The position numbers and the translations under genes were made by a program. Below are positions 38,513 through 46,900 of a stretch of DNA of 64,000 nucleotides, in pieces (position 1 is the stretch's first letter; each line of letters begins with the position of its first letter). Below the pieces are notes generated by a model. It had not been told where the DNA came from. It ran no database searches and saw nothing but the letters and a program-made list of their open reading frames with translations. The DNA lies in the NCBI RefSeq assembly GCF_003334855.1, contig NZ_QOWE01000022.1, forward strand, positions 1-64,000. Direction: 5' to 3'. This DNA is from Larkinella punicea. Lineage in GTDB: Bacteria; Bacteroidota; Bacteroidia; Cytophagales; Spirosomataceae.

Positions 38513-40411
38513 CTAGCGGATAACGCAGATTGTACAATTACTACGCTGCTCGTAATCCCGTTTAAACCCATTATCGTCTTTGATGCGTCGCTCCGGATCA
38601 TAGACGATGAAAAGTTTATACGCCCCCAGCGGGTATTTCATTAGATCAGCGGCAATTTGGTCTGTGATCCGGCTCGGCATCATGGTTTTACGCACATATT
38701 TAGCTTCAATAAACAGATCGGCATCCGCCTTTGTAGAGGAATGGTCTGGTACCACAGTTGCGAACGAAAAGCGAACTGCCGGGTATTCACGCTCATAGTC
38801 CGCTTGATCACGCCTTAACAAAGCCTGAATTTGATTATTCAGAGCATTTTCATGATTTATTACGGTGCTGGCTAAGGCAATAGGCAGTGTCGTGCTCAGC
38901 ATTTGAGCAACGTCCGTAGCTAAACATTCCGCTCGATCACGCTGAAAACGACGGGCATTCACGATTTCATAGATGGAGTTGGGTTTGGGTGGTTTAAATA
39001 TAGAATCATGTGTGGCTACCATCCGTCGATAAGCCCGCTCTATAGCCATGGAATGACGCTGGTATAGTTGATGAAGAGCATTCACTTCTTCTTCAGCCTG
39101 ATCAGGCTGACAATATTCGGTTAGATCAGCAAGCGGTTCCAGATACGTATTGCAGAATTCTCCAAAATGAGTCGTGGCAAATGTATGAGCGTGGCGAATG
39201 TAATCGACAACATGCGTTTGTGCATCCTTACCCGGAAAGGCCTCCGTCGCTAAGTCAAAATCATAGACAGCATCGTATTTCTCGAGCCGAGCAGCATACA
39301 TTGCAAATCGGCGGTCGACGCACTGCGAACAATAACCACAGTGGGAAGCACCCGAGCGATTTTTAAACTTTTGAAACGTCTTGGTGCAGGTTACCGTTGC
39401 TGTTATTAGTTCCGGTCGTTCGTACTGCTTTAATAAACTAACGACTTCTGTCTTTGTGAGATGGATGAATGGATGATTAATGACAAATGATTGGCCCGAG
39501 ATACTAGAAAATACCGCTTGAAGTAATCCCAATGTTTTAGGATGCGTAGTTCTACTGGCTCGACCATTGATTAGATCCTGGCGTTTACTTAAATTAATCG
39601 AGGTAATACCATTCTCAAAAATATTCAATTCATGTTGGCTATAGGCTTGTGCCAGCGCAAATCCAACACTGGTATATAGAAAAAACCGGGTTCGTTGCGT
39701 TTCTTCACTGGCCCTCTCTCCATGTGTTAAATTACAATCCAGAGGGTGATATCGTAAGCGACCGGGATAAGCTTTTGACAAGGCAGCATATACCCTTTTC
39801 TGAACTTGCGTCGTGGACGGATTTGATCGGTGGCTGGTTATAACAACTTTACTGGAAGTTGTTTCTAATAAAGAAACAACACCGGCTAACGAGTCTAATC
39901 CGCCAGAATATAAGGCTATGGGGTAGTGTTCATTTGAATCAGATGACGTAGGATTCGTATCCATGTTGTGGAATAAACCCGTTAATGGGTCGATTCCGAT
40001 TCTCGACGTAAAGTGAAATTTGTATGACTTATCACCCGATACGAATACTAAAGCTTCAGCGAGCTTATTGGAAACTTCGGCTTGCTGCCAGAAGTTAAAA
40101 TCCCGCACAGGGATGCAAAATGTTAATTCTCTGGCCCAATTTTCATACTCAACCTGGTTGGTTTCTCCCCGCTTGATCAGCCGGTCAGCAGCATAAATAA
40201 AGGCTGCAATTTCAATCAAGTCGCGTGTTCGGTCCGGTATTCTTGCGATCAACCGTGAAGCGAAATCATGAATTTTAACAGTCATATTCCGATCCGGTAG
40301 TTCTTCCCGATTGGTCAGAGTTAAAACTCGGTGTGGTGGTAGCATACCTATCAAGGAGTCCGGCAAAGCCACTCCATCGCAGAGGATAATATGTCGTGTA
40401 TCAGTCTTCAA
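38513..40411 (-). CDS. QueC-like protein fused to a PD-(D/E)XK nuclease-like domain
   Basis: 632 residues. The N-terminal 400 resemble QatC: an ATP PP-loop SGGLDS at 169-174, then the zinc-site Cys (C-T-K at about 336 and SHCGYCSQCVDRR near 352-364). The C-terminal part adds a second domain: long helices, then VRFSFATVVPDH and the run ADLFIEAKYVRK with D565, E569, K571 and Q585, a plausible PD-(D/E)XK endonuclease site. No family name is known to me for this fusion. The start overlaps the upstream 262-aa gene by 11 nt, and qatA follows 75 nt downstream. It is not a duplicate of qatC, which lacks the extra domain. Confidence 0.8.
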   Translation of the reverse strand: MKTDTRHIILCDGVALPDSLIGMLPPHRVLTLTNREELPDRNMTVKIHDFASRLIARIPDRTRDLIEIAAFIYAADRLIKRGETNQVEYENWARELTFCIPVRDFNFWQQAEVSNKLAEALVFVSGDKSYKFHFTSRIGIDPLTGLFHNMDTNPTSSDSNEHYPIALYSGGLDSLAGVVSLLETTSSKVVITSHRSNPSTTQVQKRVYAALSKAYPGRLRYHPLDCNLTHGERASEETQRTRFFLYTSVGFALAQAYSQHELNIFENGITSINLSKRQDLINGRASRTTHPKTLGLLQAVFSSISGQSFVINHPFIHLTKTEVVSLLKQYERPELITATVTCTKTFQKFKNRSGASHCGYCSQCVDRRFAMYAARLEKYDAVYDFDLATEAFPGKDAQTHVVDYIRHAHTFATTHFGEFCNTYLEPLADLTEYCQPDQAEEEVNALHQLYQRHSMAIERAYRRMVATHDSIFKPPKPNSIYEIVNARRFQRDRAECLATDVAQMLSTTLPIALASTVINHENALNNQIQALLRRDQADYEREYPAVRFSFATVVPDHSSTKADADLFIEAKYVRKTMMPSRITDQIAADLMKYPLGAYKLFIVYDPERRIKDDNGFKRDYEQRSNCTICVIR

Positions 40412-41189
40412 GGTCCAGATTATACACGAGGTTATTTTTTAGCTTTTTCAATGCATAGCCTACAAACCCTTGAATATTTGTCACTTCTGGAAATTTTTTA
40501 GCAGCATTATTAGCGTACCAGCCGGCGGCAAACTGCTGCGTTACCTTCGTTGTCTCAAAGGCACTTTTTGATATGTCATCTAAATGGGCATCCAGTCGTT
40601 TGTTGAAGTCACTTCGGTCAAACAGATTGGTGAACGAGGCAGAGGCTTCCCGCTCAAGGAAATACTTTAAATAGCGGCCGATGAAATTGGAGAAATAAAT
40701 GCGCGAAATTTCACTAAATCCTCCGGCATCAGCCGCCCGACGCCAGGGGGCGAAAGGATCATCTTGGCCACCAAAAAATAAAGTAGTTTGCTGTTGCTCT
40801 CGTTTTGTCCAAGAGCTCACAGTATCAATGAGGGCTTGCGAAGCGATTGTAGCATACTCTGTACTCTCACAATTAGCCTGGTTAAATTGCTTAATTGACC
40901 GGGCCAGTTCCAGCAGCGAAAAGGAATTTGACAATGTAATCCCATTATCTTGTAGAAAAGCCTGAGGATCGCGCTGTTTTGAGGCATGAAGCAGGGTAAG
41001 CAAATAGGAGAACGAAGCCAGCACGCCTTTATCCTGGTTCATTTGCTCCAGTTGTTTGGCTACATTTTTGGTAGTTTGCGTGGCTATTGACGCTACATTA
41101 TTGTTTTTTTGCGAAAACTCCGTTAGTTCCGCTACGATGTTGCGCCACCTCTTTGTCGCCGGTAAATGACCAATGCGCTCGTGCCCCAT
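40401..41189 (-). CDS. Met-Gly helical protein paired with the QueC-like nuclease fusion
   Basis: 262 residues, unknown family, soluble and mostly helical. It begins MGHERIGHLPATKRWRNIV, so, like QatB, the second residue is Gly. The middle is Ser/Gln/Leu rich, and the acidic end is NLVYNLDLED. Its 3' end overlaps the next gene by 11 nt, so the two are translated together. By analogy with QatB/QatC it could be the substrate or partner of the QueC-like enzyme. That is inference from position, the shared Met-Gly start and helical composition. Confidence 0.75.
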   Translation of the reverse strand: MGHERIGHLPATKRWRNIVAELTEFSQKNNNVASIATQTTKNVAKQLEQMNQDKGVLASFSYLLTLLHASKQRDPQAFLQDNGITLSNSFSLLELARSIKQFNQANCESTEYATIASQALIDTVSSWTKREQQQTTLFFGGQDDPFAPWRRAADAGGFSEISRIYFSNFIGRYLKYFLEREASASFTNLFDRSDFNKRLDAHLDDISKSAFETTKVTQQFAAGWYANNAAKKFPEVTNIQGFVGYALKKLKNNLVYNLDLED

Positions 41190-41631
41190 CGTGTTGATTT
41201 ACACTTTAATAGTCTTTATTGAAGAAATCATGGATTGAAGCGTAATATATATTATTGTTTGATAAAATAGGGTTATTCCAATTCTAAATTTTTCTAACGG
41301 TAGGTTTTCTCTTCTATTTAACAAGTTGCTCAAGCTGAGATCGATATAGAAAGCTCTTAATTGACCGTAAACTTGCTACCTAAACTCACTAAAAACGCGT
41401 AATTTGGCCTTCTATGTTTACATCGCATGCATCTGATTTTCTTCTAGACTGGCTCATTCCACATAATCATTAATTGATCATTTTGGCTTGCCCAGTACCA
41501 GTGGATTAATGGGAATGCTTATATGTGAAGCAGATGCTGTGGATAGAACGCTTTACCCTATACGTATACAGGCTGGGTGATTGTATCCATTTTTTAATTC
41601 TATTTGGGCAAATAATTCTGTTAGACTTACC
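41190..41631. other. 442-nt divergent spacer between the defence array and an AlbA_2 gene
   Basis: Both neighbouring genes read away from this region, so it should contain two promoters. No clear TTG/TANNTTTG pair, hairpin or repeat was found by eye. Confidence 0.5.
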
Positions 41632-43164
41632 ATGACCGAAATCGACCGAATTGCTCAATTTTTACGGCAGGGTGAGGGACTGACAGTCGAATTCAAAGAA
41701 GCTCGTACGGACTTACCCAAATCACTGTTTGAAACCATTTGCGCGTTTTTGAATCGTGAGGGCGGAACGATCCTGCTTGGTGTTAGCGACGATGGCACCC
41801 TTGTAGGAGTCGATCCTGGTAAGGTTAACAAGTTGACCAAAGAAATCGTGACGCAGGCTAACAGCACGGAGAAACTATCACCGATCTGTATGCTTTTCCC
41901 CGAAACCATCGAAATTGAGGGAAAGCTAATCGTATACATTCCTATCCCGCCCGGATCTCAGATTCACCGCACCAAAAATTATCCCTATGACCGCTCCGCC
42001 GATGGGGATTTTCGGGTAACTGATTCAGAAACCCTTCGGTTGATGTATTTACGGAAGGTCTCCTATTTCTCCGAAAACCAAGTGTTTCCGCATCTTACAC
42101 TGGATGATTTTGACCGAACTACCATTCAACGTGCCCGTCAGTTGGCGCAAGTTTTTCGAGATCGCCAACACCCCTGGGGAACGATGAATGATGAAGAGAT
42201 GCTTCGAAGTGCTGGCCTTTGGCAACGTGATCCACAGTCTACCTCTAGTCCATTTCGGGAAGGATATACTCTGGCTGCTGTCCTGCTGTTTGGTACACCT
42301 CAGACGCTCCTGACTACCCTACCTCAATTCTTTGTGGATGCGCTGTTACGCCGGGTCGATGAGGACCGCTATGATGATCGAGACTACATCCGGGATAATT
42401 TGTTCAACACCTACGATCGGCTCATTGAATTTGTTAGCAAACACCTTTACGACCCCTTTTACTTGGAAGGCGCTCAGCGAATCAGTATTCGAGGCGTCAT
42501 TTTTCGGGAGGTCATAGTCAATCTCCTTGTTCATCGTGAATACAGTAGCGGCTTTACGGCCCGGATGATGATTTACCGGGATCGAGTTGTTTTTGAGAAT
42601 CCCAACCGGGCATTTTACCAAGGCCTGCTCGATCCTGACACCTTCAGTCCCCGCACTAAAAATCCAACGCTGGCTAATTTCTTTAAAGAAACCGGCTTTA
42701 TGGATCAATTGGGGTCGGGTATTCGGAATGTAACAAAATATATGGGAGCGTATGCCAATGGCCAATCCGCGCAATTCATCGAAGGGGATATGTTTCGCAC
42801 GATTATCCCATTAGACGAAATTTTGATGAGTACCAATGTGCAGACGGCTGACCATTCCTATCATTTTAGTCAGTCTACGGAGATAAAACCAAGTTCTGTT
42901 GATGACGCTGTAAATGACGCTGTAAATGACGCTGTAAAAGCAGCGATTAGCGATACCGTGCGTAAACGTTTAAAAGAAGAGTTGCATTTTATTTACCAAT
43001 ATCAAGGTATTAGCCTCGGCACACTGAAAGATGTGTTCAAGATTTCGCGCGAAACAGCCCAGAGGGACATGGCCCTGTTACGAGAAGCAGGCTTAGTGGT
43101 ATTTGAAGGAGCGCCAAAATCCGGTCGATATGTTCTAACAGACTTTGCGCAACTCAAGTTATAA
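41632..43164 (+). CDS. AlbA_2 / RecG-like ATP-binding putative DNA-binding protein
   Basis: 510 residues from the ATG at 41632 (a longer in-frame start at 41581 only adds a non-homologous tail). N-terminal AlbA_2/Schlafen-like domain: LTVEFKEARTDLPKSLFET, then NREGGTILLGVSDDGTLVGV. The centre has the HATPase_c_4-type RecG-related region (IREVIVNLLVHREYSSG then ENPNRAFYQG). Near residues 424-435 three 12-nt repeats encode repeated DAVN units, followed by a C-terminal helix-turn-helix (LKDVFKISRETAQRDMALLREAGLV). Such proteins are typical of accessory and defence islands. Their role is unresolved. Confidence 0.8.
   Translation: MTEIDRIAQFLRQGEGLTVEFKEARTDLPKSLFETICAFLNREGGTILLGVSDDGTLVGVDPGKVNKLTKEIVTQANSTEKLSPICMLFPETIEIEGKLIVYIPIPPGSQIHRTKNYPYDRSADGDFRVTDSETLRLMYLRKVSYFSENQVFPHLTLDDFDRTTIQRARQLAQVFRDRQHPWGTMNDEEMLRSAGLWQRDPQSTSSPFREGYTLAAVLLFGTPQTLLTTLPQFFVDALLRRVDEDRYDDRDYIRDNLFNTYDRLIEFVSKHLYDPFYLEGAQRISIRGVIFREVIVNLLVHREYSSGFTARMMIYRDRVVFENPNRAFYQGLLDPDTFSPRTKNPTLANFFKETGFMDQLGSGIRNVTKYMGAYANGQSAQFIEGDMFRTIIPLDEILMSTNVQTADHSYHFSQSTEIKPSSVDDAVNDAVNDAVKAAISDTVRKRLKEELHFIYQYQGISLGTLKDVFKISRETAQRDMALLREAGLVVFEGAPKSGRYVLTDFAQLKL
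42901..42936 (+). repeat. Three tandem 12-bp repeats inside the AlbA_2 gene
   Basis: GATGACGCTGTA and then AATGACGCTGTA twice, at 42901-42912, 42913-42924 and 42925-42936. The unit encodes Asp/Asn-Asp-Ala-Val and is a multiple of 3, so copy-number change would lengthen or shorten the linker before the DNA-binding domain without a frameshift. Confidence 0.85.
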
Positions 43165-43329
43165 CAGACATCAGGTAGTTCTAGAAAGGTCGGATTTAAT
43201 ACCTAAGGACTATCTTTCTCCAATCATTTCAAACTTCACTCCCTTGTATTAAGGTATTTAACAATAGTAAAACAGCGTCTATTGTAGGACAAAAACACTA
43301 TAGAAGCACAGGACTAAACCAAAGACACC

Positions 43330-43581
43330 ATGAAAATTGAGTTTGATGATTTGACGGATTGGAAATCGGGGCATATACCTCACTATTTTATGGATGCGAT
43401 AGTGGATTATTTAAAGAGCAACCCGAGTTCTACGGTAGAGGTCAAAACAGGCGATGAAACGACAGTACGTCTGTTCTTGAAAGAAGGCCAGATTTGGGAA
43501 GGCGCTCCCATTGCAGACAGTGGAGAATTGGTCCCCACCATCGCTATTTACACCCTACCGGTGTCTTCAAACGAAGAATAA
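43330..43581 (+). CDS. Small uncharacterised protein
   Basis: 83 residues, acidic, no recognised domain. Beta-like strands with Thr/Val/Glu (SSTVEVKTGDETTVRLF) suggest a compact fold. The ATG at 43330 is preceded by no clear Shine-Dalgarno sequence. It stands alone, 165 nt after the AlbA_2 gene, same direction. Confidence 0.5.
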   Translation: MKIEFDDLTDWKSGHIPHYFMDAIVDYLKSNPSSTVEVKTGDETTVRLFLKEGQIWEGAPIADSGELVPTIAIYTLPVSSNEE

Positions 43582-43840
43582 TTCGTTGATTTAGGATGAG
43601 AAAATCCATTGCTTATAACTGCGTCTCCGCCAATCGTTAGGGTAAAACCGGTCTGGGACTGAGAAAACCGCAAAATAGCTGTCAGCAGTTCGGTCCGGTT
43701 GTCCCGCTTTCGAAGAAGTGAACTGCAACTTGGTAGCCTTCATGCTCGCCAAACAGATTATGACTTTTTTATGACTCTTTGCTGAGCATGACGCAAAGCA
43801 GCTTAGAACTGGTCGGATCTGTTTGAAAAAACGACCGTTT

Positions 43841-43957
43841 AATCAAACTCTCCACTTTCGGTTGAATTGACATCGCCCCTCCCCTATTTTAGTTTGATAA
43901 ACTCGTACAATAAATCAAAGTTTGATATATGCGATTCCATCCGTTAAATCAAACTTT
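43841..43957. repeat. Cluster of ATCAAACT / AGTTTGAT motifs
   Basis: AATCAAACT at 43841-43849, AGTTTGAT at 43891-43898, a near-palindrome ATCAAAGTTTGAT at 43914-43926 and ATCAAACTTT at 43948-43957, in alternating orientations within 117 nt. This looks like binding sites of one regulator or replication protein. Confidence 0.6.
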
Positions 43958-44160
43958 AGACATGATTATTGGCTTCGGGTCAGTCCTATCGACCAGACCC
44001 AGATTTGCAGATCGACGCCCTAAAGAATTCGGGTTGCAAAAGATTTTCATTGCTCCGGTGACCTAGTGACAAGGCATCTGGCAAGATGCACGCATGGGAG
44101 GGCTTTCCACCCGCAACCAAGGCTCGTTAAAAAGTTTTGATAGCCCCCTTCCTCTAATTT

Positions 44161-44217
44161 TGCAACAGGGTGTTGCAGAATTGCTATAGGCCGATCAATC
44201 GGCCAGCCTGTCAGGCT
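44161..44217. repeat. Three adjoining perfect hairpins
   Basis: TGCAACAGGGTGTTGCA (44161-44177), GGCCGATCAATCGGCC (44189-44204) and AGCCTGTCAGGCT (44205-44217). All have perfect arms of 6-7 bp; the last two abut. The run is typical of a nick or replication-origin structure, or of a stacked terminator. No relaxase or Rep gene is seen beside it. Confidence 0.7.
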
Positions 44218-44245
44218 AAACCGGACCACCTCACCTCGCTTTAGA

Positions 44246-44275
44246 CTTAGTCACTACTTAGTCATAGCTTAGTCA
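44246..44275. repeat. Three 11-bp iterons CTTAGTCA
   Basis: CTTAGTCA occurs at 44246-44253, 44257-44264 and 44268-44275 with an exact 11-bp period, as in helical-phase iterons recognised by one protein face. They lie 29 nt after the hairpins and about 200 nt from the next gene end. Confidence 0.75.
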
Positions 44276-44471
44276 CCGCCCCGCCGTTCATTCAATAGTT
44301 GGGCAAACGACCATCAGTTAGCAATAGAATTTGCTTGTTTATGGCATGTAGGACGACCTTGAATAACTATCCGAACGGTTCCGAGAAATAGAAGGGAAGG
44401 TATCGTTCAGCGTTTTTCTATGGTTAATTAGACCGTTTCATGGGTCGTTGACCCTCCCGAACCACTTTTTA

Positions 44472-45458
44472 TCATTCATTTTCACCTAATTCTTTGCGAA
44501 TTTCATTAATCAATTGTTGCTCGGTTGGCAGGTGCAATTGATACTTGCTGGCAAAGAGTTGGGTGTTATTCTCTGGCAACGTATATCGAACAACGGCATC
44601 ATTCTTATCGGCGCACAGTAAAACACCGATTGTCGGGTTTTCGTACAACTCCCGAATTTCACGGTCGTAGTAATTGACGTACATCTGCAACTGACCCAGA
44701 TCCTGATGAGTAATCTTATCCATCTTCAAATCGAACAAGACAAAACATTGTAATAGCCGATTGTAGAAAACCAGGTCGATTTTAAATTCATCACTGTCAA
44801 TCACAATCCGCTTTTGTCGGGCCACAAAGGAGAAGCCATTCCCTAATTCGAGCAGGAACTCCTGGATATGGGTGATAATGGCATTTTCAACATCCTGTTC
44901 GTAATAGCTTGCCTGTGGTTTAAGACCCAGAAATTCCAATATCATGGGGTCTTTAATGACTTGATGCGGTTGGGTTGGCTTCTTCTGATCCTGGGCAATT
45001 GCTAACACACTTTCTTTATCCTGACTCATCAACAAACGCTCGTAGAGTAAGCTGTTGATTTGTCGTTCCAACTGGCGTACGGTCCAGGCGTTCTTTCCCG
45101 CTTCGGCCAGATAAAAGTCTCGCTTATTGAGATCATCAATTCGAACCAAAGCTTTATAATGCGTCCAGGTTAATTGTGAACTCACTGAGTTCACATTTGG
45201 AAACGTCAGGTAAAATTGTCGACTGAGTTGCAAATTTCGGTTGGAGAAATTTTCTCCATACTCCGCCACCAATTGAATGGACAAATTCTTGATCAGTGCT
45301 TTTCCATATCCCGCCCGCTCCTTTCCCTTTTGTTCATCCTCGACGATAATATGGCCAATCTGCCAGTACATTAAGGTTAGGGTATGGTTGATCGACCGGG
45401 TCGCACTTTCCCTTGATTGGCTAATAATCTGACGAATCTCTGCTACTAAATTATCCAC
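44472..45458 (-). CDS. DUF1016 (YhcG-like) PDDEXK nuclease protein
   Basis: 328 residues. The N-terminal part (ESATRSINHTLTLMYWQIGH, QLSWTHYKALVRIDD) is the DUF1016 helical domain. The C-terminal half is a PD-(D/E)XK-type nuclease core with IDSDEFKIDLVFYN, then VLFDLKMDKITHQDLGQLQMYVNYY. The start is GTG at 45458. Such YhcG relatives occur in restriction-rich islands. The third recombinase lies 110 nt upstream on the same strand. Confidence 0.85.
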   Translation of the reverse strand: MDNLVAEIRQIISQSRESATRSINHTLTLMYWQIGHIIVEDEQKGKERAGYGKALIKNLSIQLVAEYGENFSNRNLQLSRQFYLTFPNVNSVSSQLTWTHYKALVRIDDLNKRDFYLAEAGKNAWTVRQLERQINSLLYERLLMSQDKESVLAIAQDQKKPTQPHQVIKDPMILEFLGLKPQASYYEQDVENAIITHIQEFLLELGNGFSFVARQKRIVIDSDEFKIDLVFYNRLLQCFVLFDLKMDKITHQDLGQLQMYVNYYDREIRELYENPTIGVLLCADKNDAVVRYTLPENNTQLFASKYQLHLPTEQQLINEIRKELGENE

Positions 45459-45568
45459 GTACGATTTGGGAAAGGATGGTAAATAAAAGGGTCGGTTGAG
45501 AACTCTTACGGTAAAGCGAGAGCCAACAAATAGCTTGAAAGTACCTTAAATTTCTAAAGGGGAATTAG

Positions 45569-46129
45569 TTATTTTTGAATCTGTTTTCGATACCGCTTGA
45601 CACTGGACATACTAATCCCGGTCAGATTCACGGTCTCCGAAACGGACAAGCCTTTTTCTAAGGCTTTCTTCACCTTCTTGAATTTCTCGGGATCAATGCC
45701 ACTGGGTCGACCAATGTGTTTGCCCTTCGCTTTGGCCAAAAGTTGGCCAGCCCTAGTTTTCTCTAAAATACTTTCCCGGTCGTATTCCGCCAAGGCGGCA
45801 AAAATTTGCAAGACCATCTTACCCGCCGGTGTAGAACTATCTACCCCCAAATCCAGTGCCCGAAAATGAATACCTCGTTGGGCAAACTGACTGATTAGGG
45901 AAATGAGGTGGTCTCTACTCCTACCCAACCGAAAAAACCGGGCTACGACCACAGTGTCACCTTCCCGTAATTTAGAAAGTAATTCGTCCAAAGCTGGGCG
46001 ACTGATGTGAACTCCGGAAAGTTTATCCTGGAAGATTTCGTCGCAACCGAACTTCTGTAGCGTATCAATCTGAGTATCCAGGTTCTGATCGACGGTAGAT
46101 ACGCGGGCGTAACCAAATACTTTATTCAT
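45569..46129 (-). CDS. Serine recombinase (Hin/Tn3-resolvase type)
   Basis: 186 residues from the ATG at 46127-46129. Ser11 in MNKVFGYARVST is the nucleophile, followed by DTQIDTLQKFGCDEIFQDK, VARFFRLGRSRDHLI and AALAEYDRESILEKT. The C-terminal DNA-binding HTH reads VSETVNLTGISMSSVKRY. This belongs to a different branch from the 25-26 kb pair. It lies 4 nt after the stop of the gene upstream. It could resolve or invert the surrounding element. Confidence 0.92.
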   Translation of the reverse strand: MNKVFGYARVSTVDQNLDTQIDTLQKFGCDEIFQDKLSGVHISRPALDELLSKLREGDTVVVARFFRLGRSRDHLISLISQFAQRGIHFRALDLGVDSSTPAGKMVLQIFAALAEYDRESILEKTRAGQLLAKAKGKHIGRPSGIDPEKFKKVKKALEKGLSVSETVNLTGISMSSVKRYRKQIQK

Positions 46130-46133
46130 CGCG

Positions 46134-46481
46134 TTATAAGTTTGGTGGATTGATCCGACCGGGCATCTGCCTGGCTGCGGCAACCGATTGCTCAAGCTCT
46201 TTGGCGGTCAGTTCGGTCAATTCGTTGATAAACAGGACGGCCCCCATTTCATCCTCCACATAATCGATATCCATTCGTAGCCAGATGTTCCAGTCAGGTA
46301 ATTGCATATGGGATACTGAGCCAACGGCTGGAATACCAGCTGGCCGTTTCGCCCATAACTCCGCGTATTTGGCGGCCAAAGTTGGAAACTGTTTGATCAG
46401 AGCAGCCTGCGCATCGATCGGCAAACGATCAAACGTTAGCCGAGCATCGTCGGCCCACTGGGCATCAAGTGGTTTACTCAT
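46134..46481 (-). CDS. Small uncharacterised protein next to the recombinase
   Basis: 115 residues, no family known. A conserved-looking GSVSHMQLPDWNIWLRMDID segment sits in the middle. Its start (ATG 46479-46481) overlaps a short remnant of another gene. It belongs to the same minus-strand run as the downstream recombinase and the upstream small genes. Confidence 0.65.
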   Translation of the reverse strand: MSKPLDAQWADDARLTFDRLPIDAQAALIKQFPTLAAKYAELWAKRPAGIPAVGSVSHMQLPDWNIWLRMDIDYVEDEMGAVLFINELTELTAKELEQSVAAARQMPGRINPPNL

Positions 46482-46584
46482 AAACTATTTTTTGCGGTTT
46501 GCCATTAATATGGAGGGTGAAGTCGTCAAATGTTAGGGCTCTGGTACCGCAATGACGGACCTGCGTAAAATTTTCGCAAACAAT
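46474..46584 (-). pseudogene. Remnant duplicate of the 47.8-48.1 kb small gene
   Basis: On the minus strand an open frame without a start codon runs from 46584 to a TAA at 46474-46476 and ends FDDFTLHINGKPQKIVYE. The 97-aa gene at 47.8 kb ends with an almost identical ADDFTVYINGKPQKSIS. The upstream part of this copy is missing, so it is a truncated duplicate rather than a gene. Its tail now overlaps the ATG of the next gene. Confidence 0.6.
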
Positions 46585-46651
46585 TTAACTGTCATATTAT
46601 CAGTAGTTTATGGAAATGGTTTCTACTGCCAATCCTCAAAAAAGTCAAGGT

Positions 46652-46900
46652 CTATTTCACAATCTGACGATATAGAACGTGCTCAACAACCGTAAATCGA
46701 TGGGAACCTTCGAGCGTCCTGCGAAACGCTTCGGCTTTAGCCTTGGTGGAGAAGCGTTTGGCTCCATTGGGATTAAACGTCATCTCATAAGGTTGAACGA
46801 TGCCCCGATAGTAGATGGCCATGGACTCTACCGACTTGTCGCCGGGTACGCCGGCTGCGATGATGAAGACTGTTTTTAATTCTTTACCGGGCTGATTCAT
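46652..46900 (-). CDS. Small uncharacterised protein
   Basis: 82 residues, basic overall, no family recognised. The block SMAIYYRGIVQPYEMTFNPNGAKRFSTKAKAEAFRRTLEG shows a probable DNA/RNA-binding-like basic stretch. It overlaps the start of the next gene upstream by 17 nt in the same direction, supporting co-translation. Confidence 0.55.
   Translation of the reverse strand: MNQPGKELKTVFIIAAGVPGDKSVESMAIYYRGIVQPYEMTFNPNGAKRFSTKAKAEAFRRTLEGSHRFTVVEHVLYRQIVK

Larger units (their letters stand above)
43582..44471. other. 890-nt non-coding block with repeats and hairpins
   Basis: No convincing gene. A 60-codon minus-strand open frame near 44.1 kb overlaps the hairpins and was not accepted. The block holds an ATCAAACT motif cluster, three side-by-side hairpins and three 11-bp iterons, all listed separately. 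Together they look like a control or replication/transfer region of a mobile element rather than a gene spacer. Confidence 0.7.

Noticed and set aside
41581-41631. Upstream start for the AlbA_2 gene
   Set aside because: The additional 17 residues are not part of the domain, and the ATG at 41632 directly precedes the conserved region.
44047-44229. 60-codon minus-strand frame in the repeat-rich gap
   Set aside because: It overlaps the hairpins, and its residues show no family-like pattern.
43841-44275. Repeats as a CRISPR array
   Set aside because: Repeat units are 8-13 nt, spacers are irregular and there is no cas gene. No CRISPR array was seen anywhere in the window.
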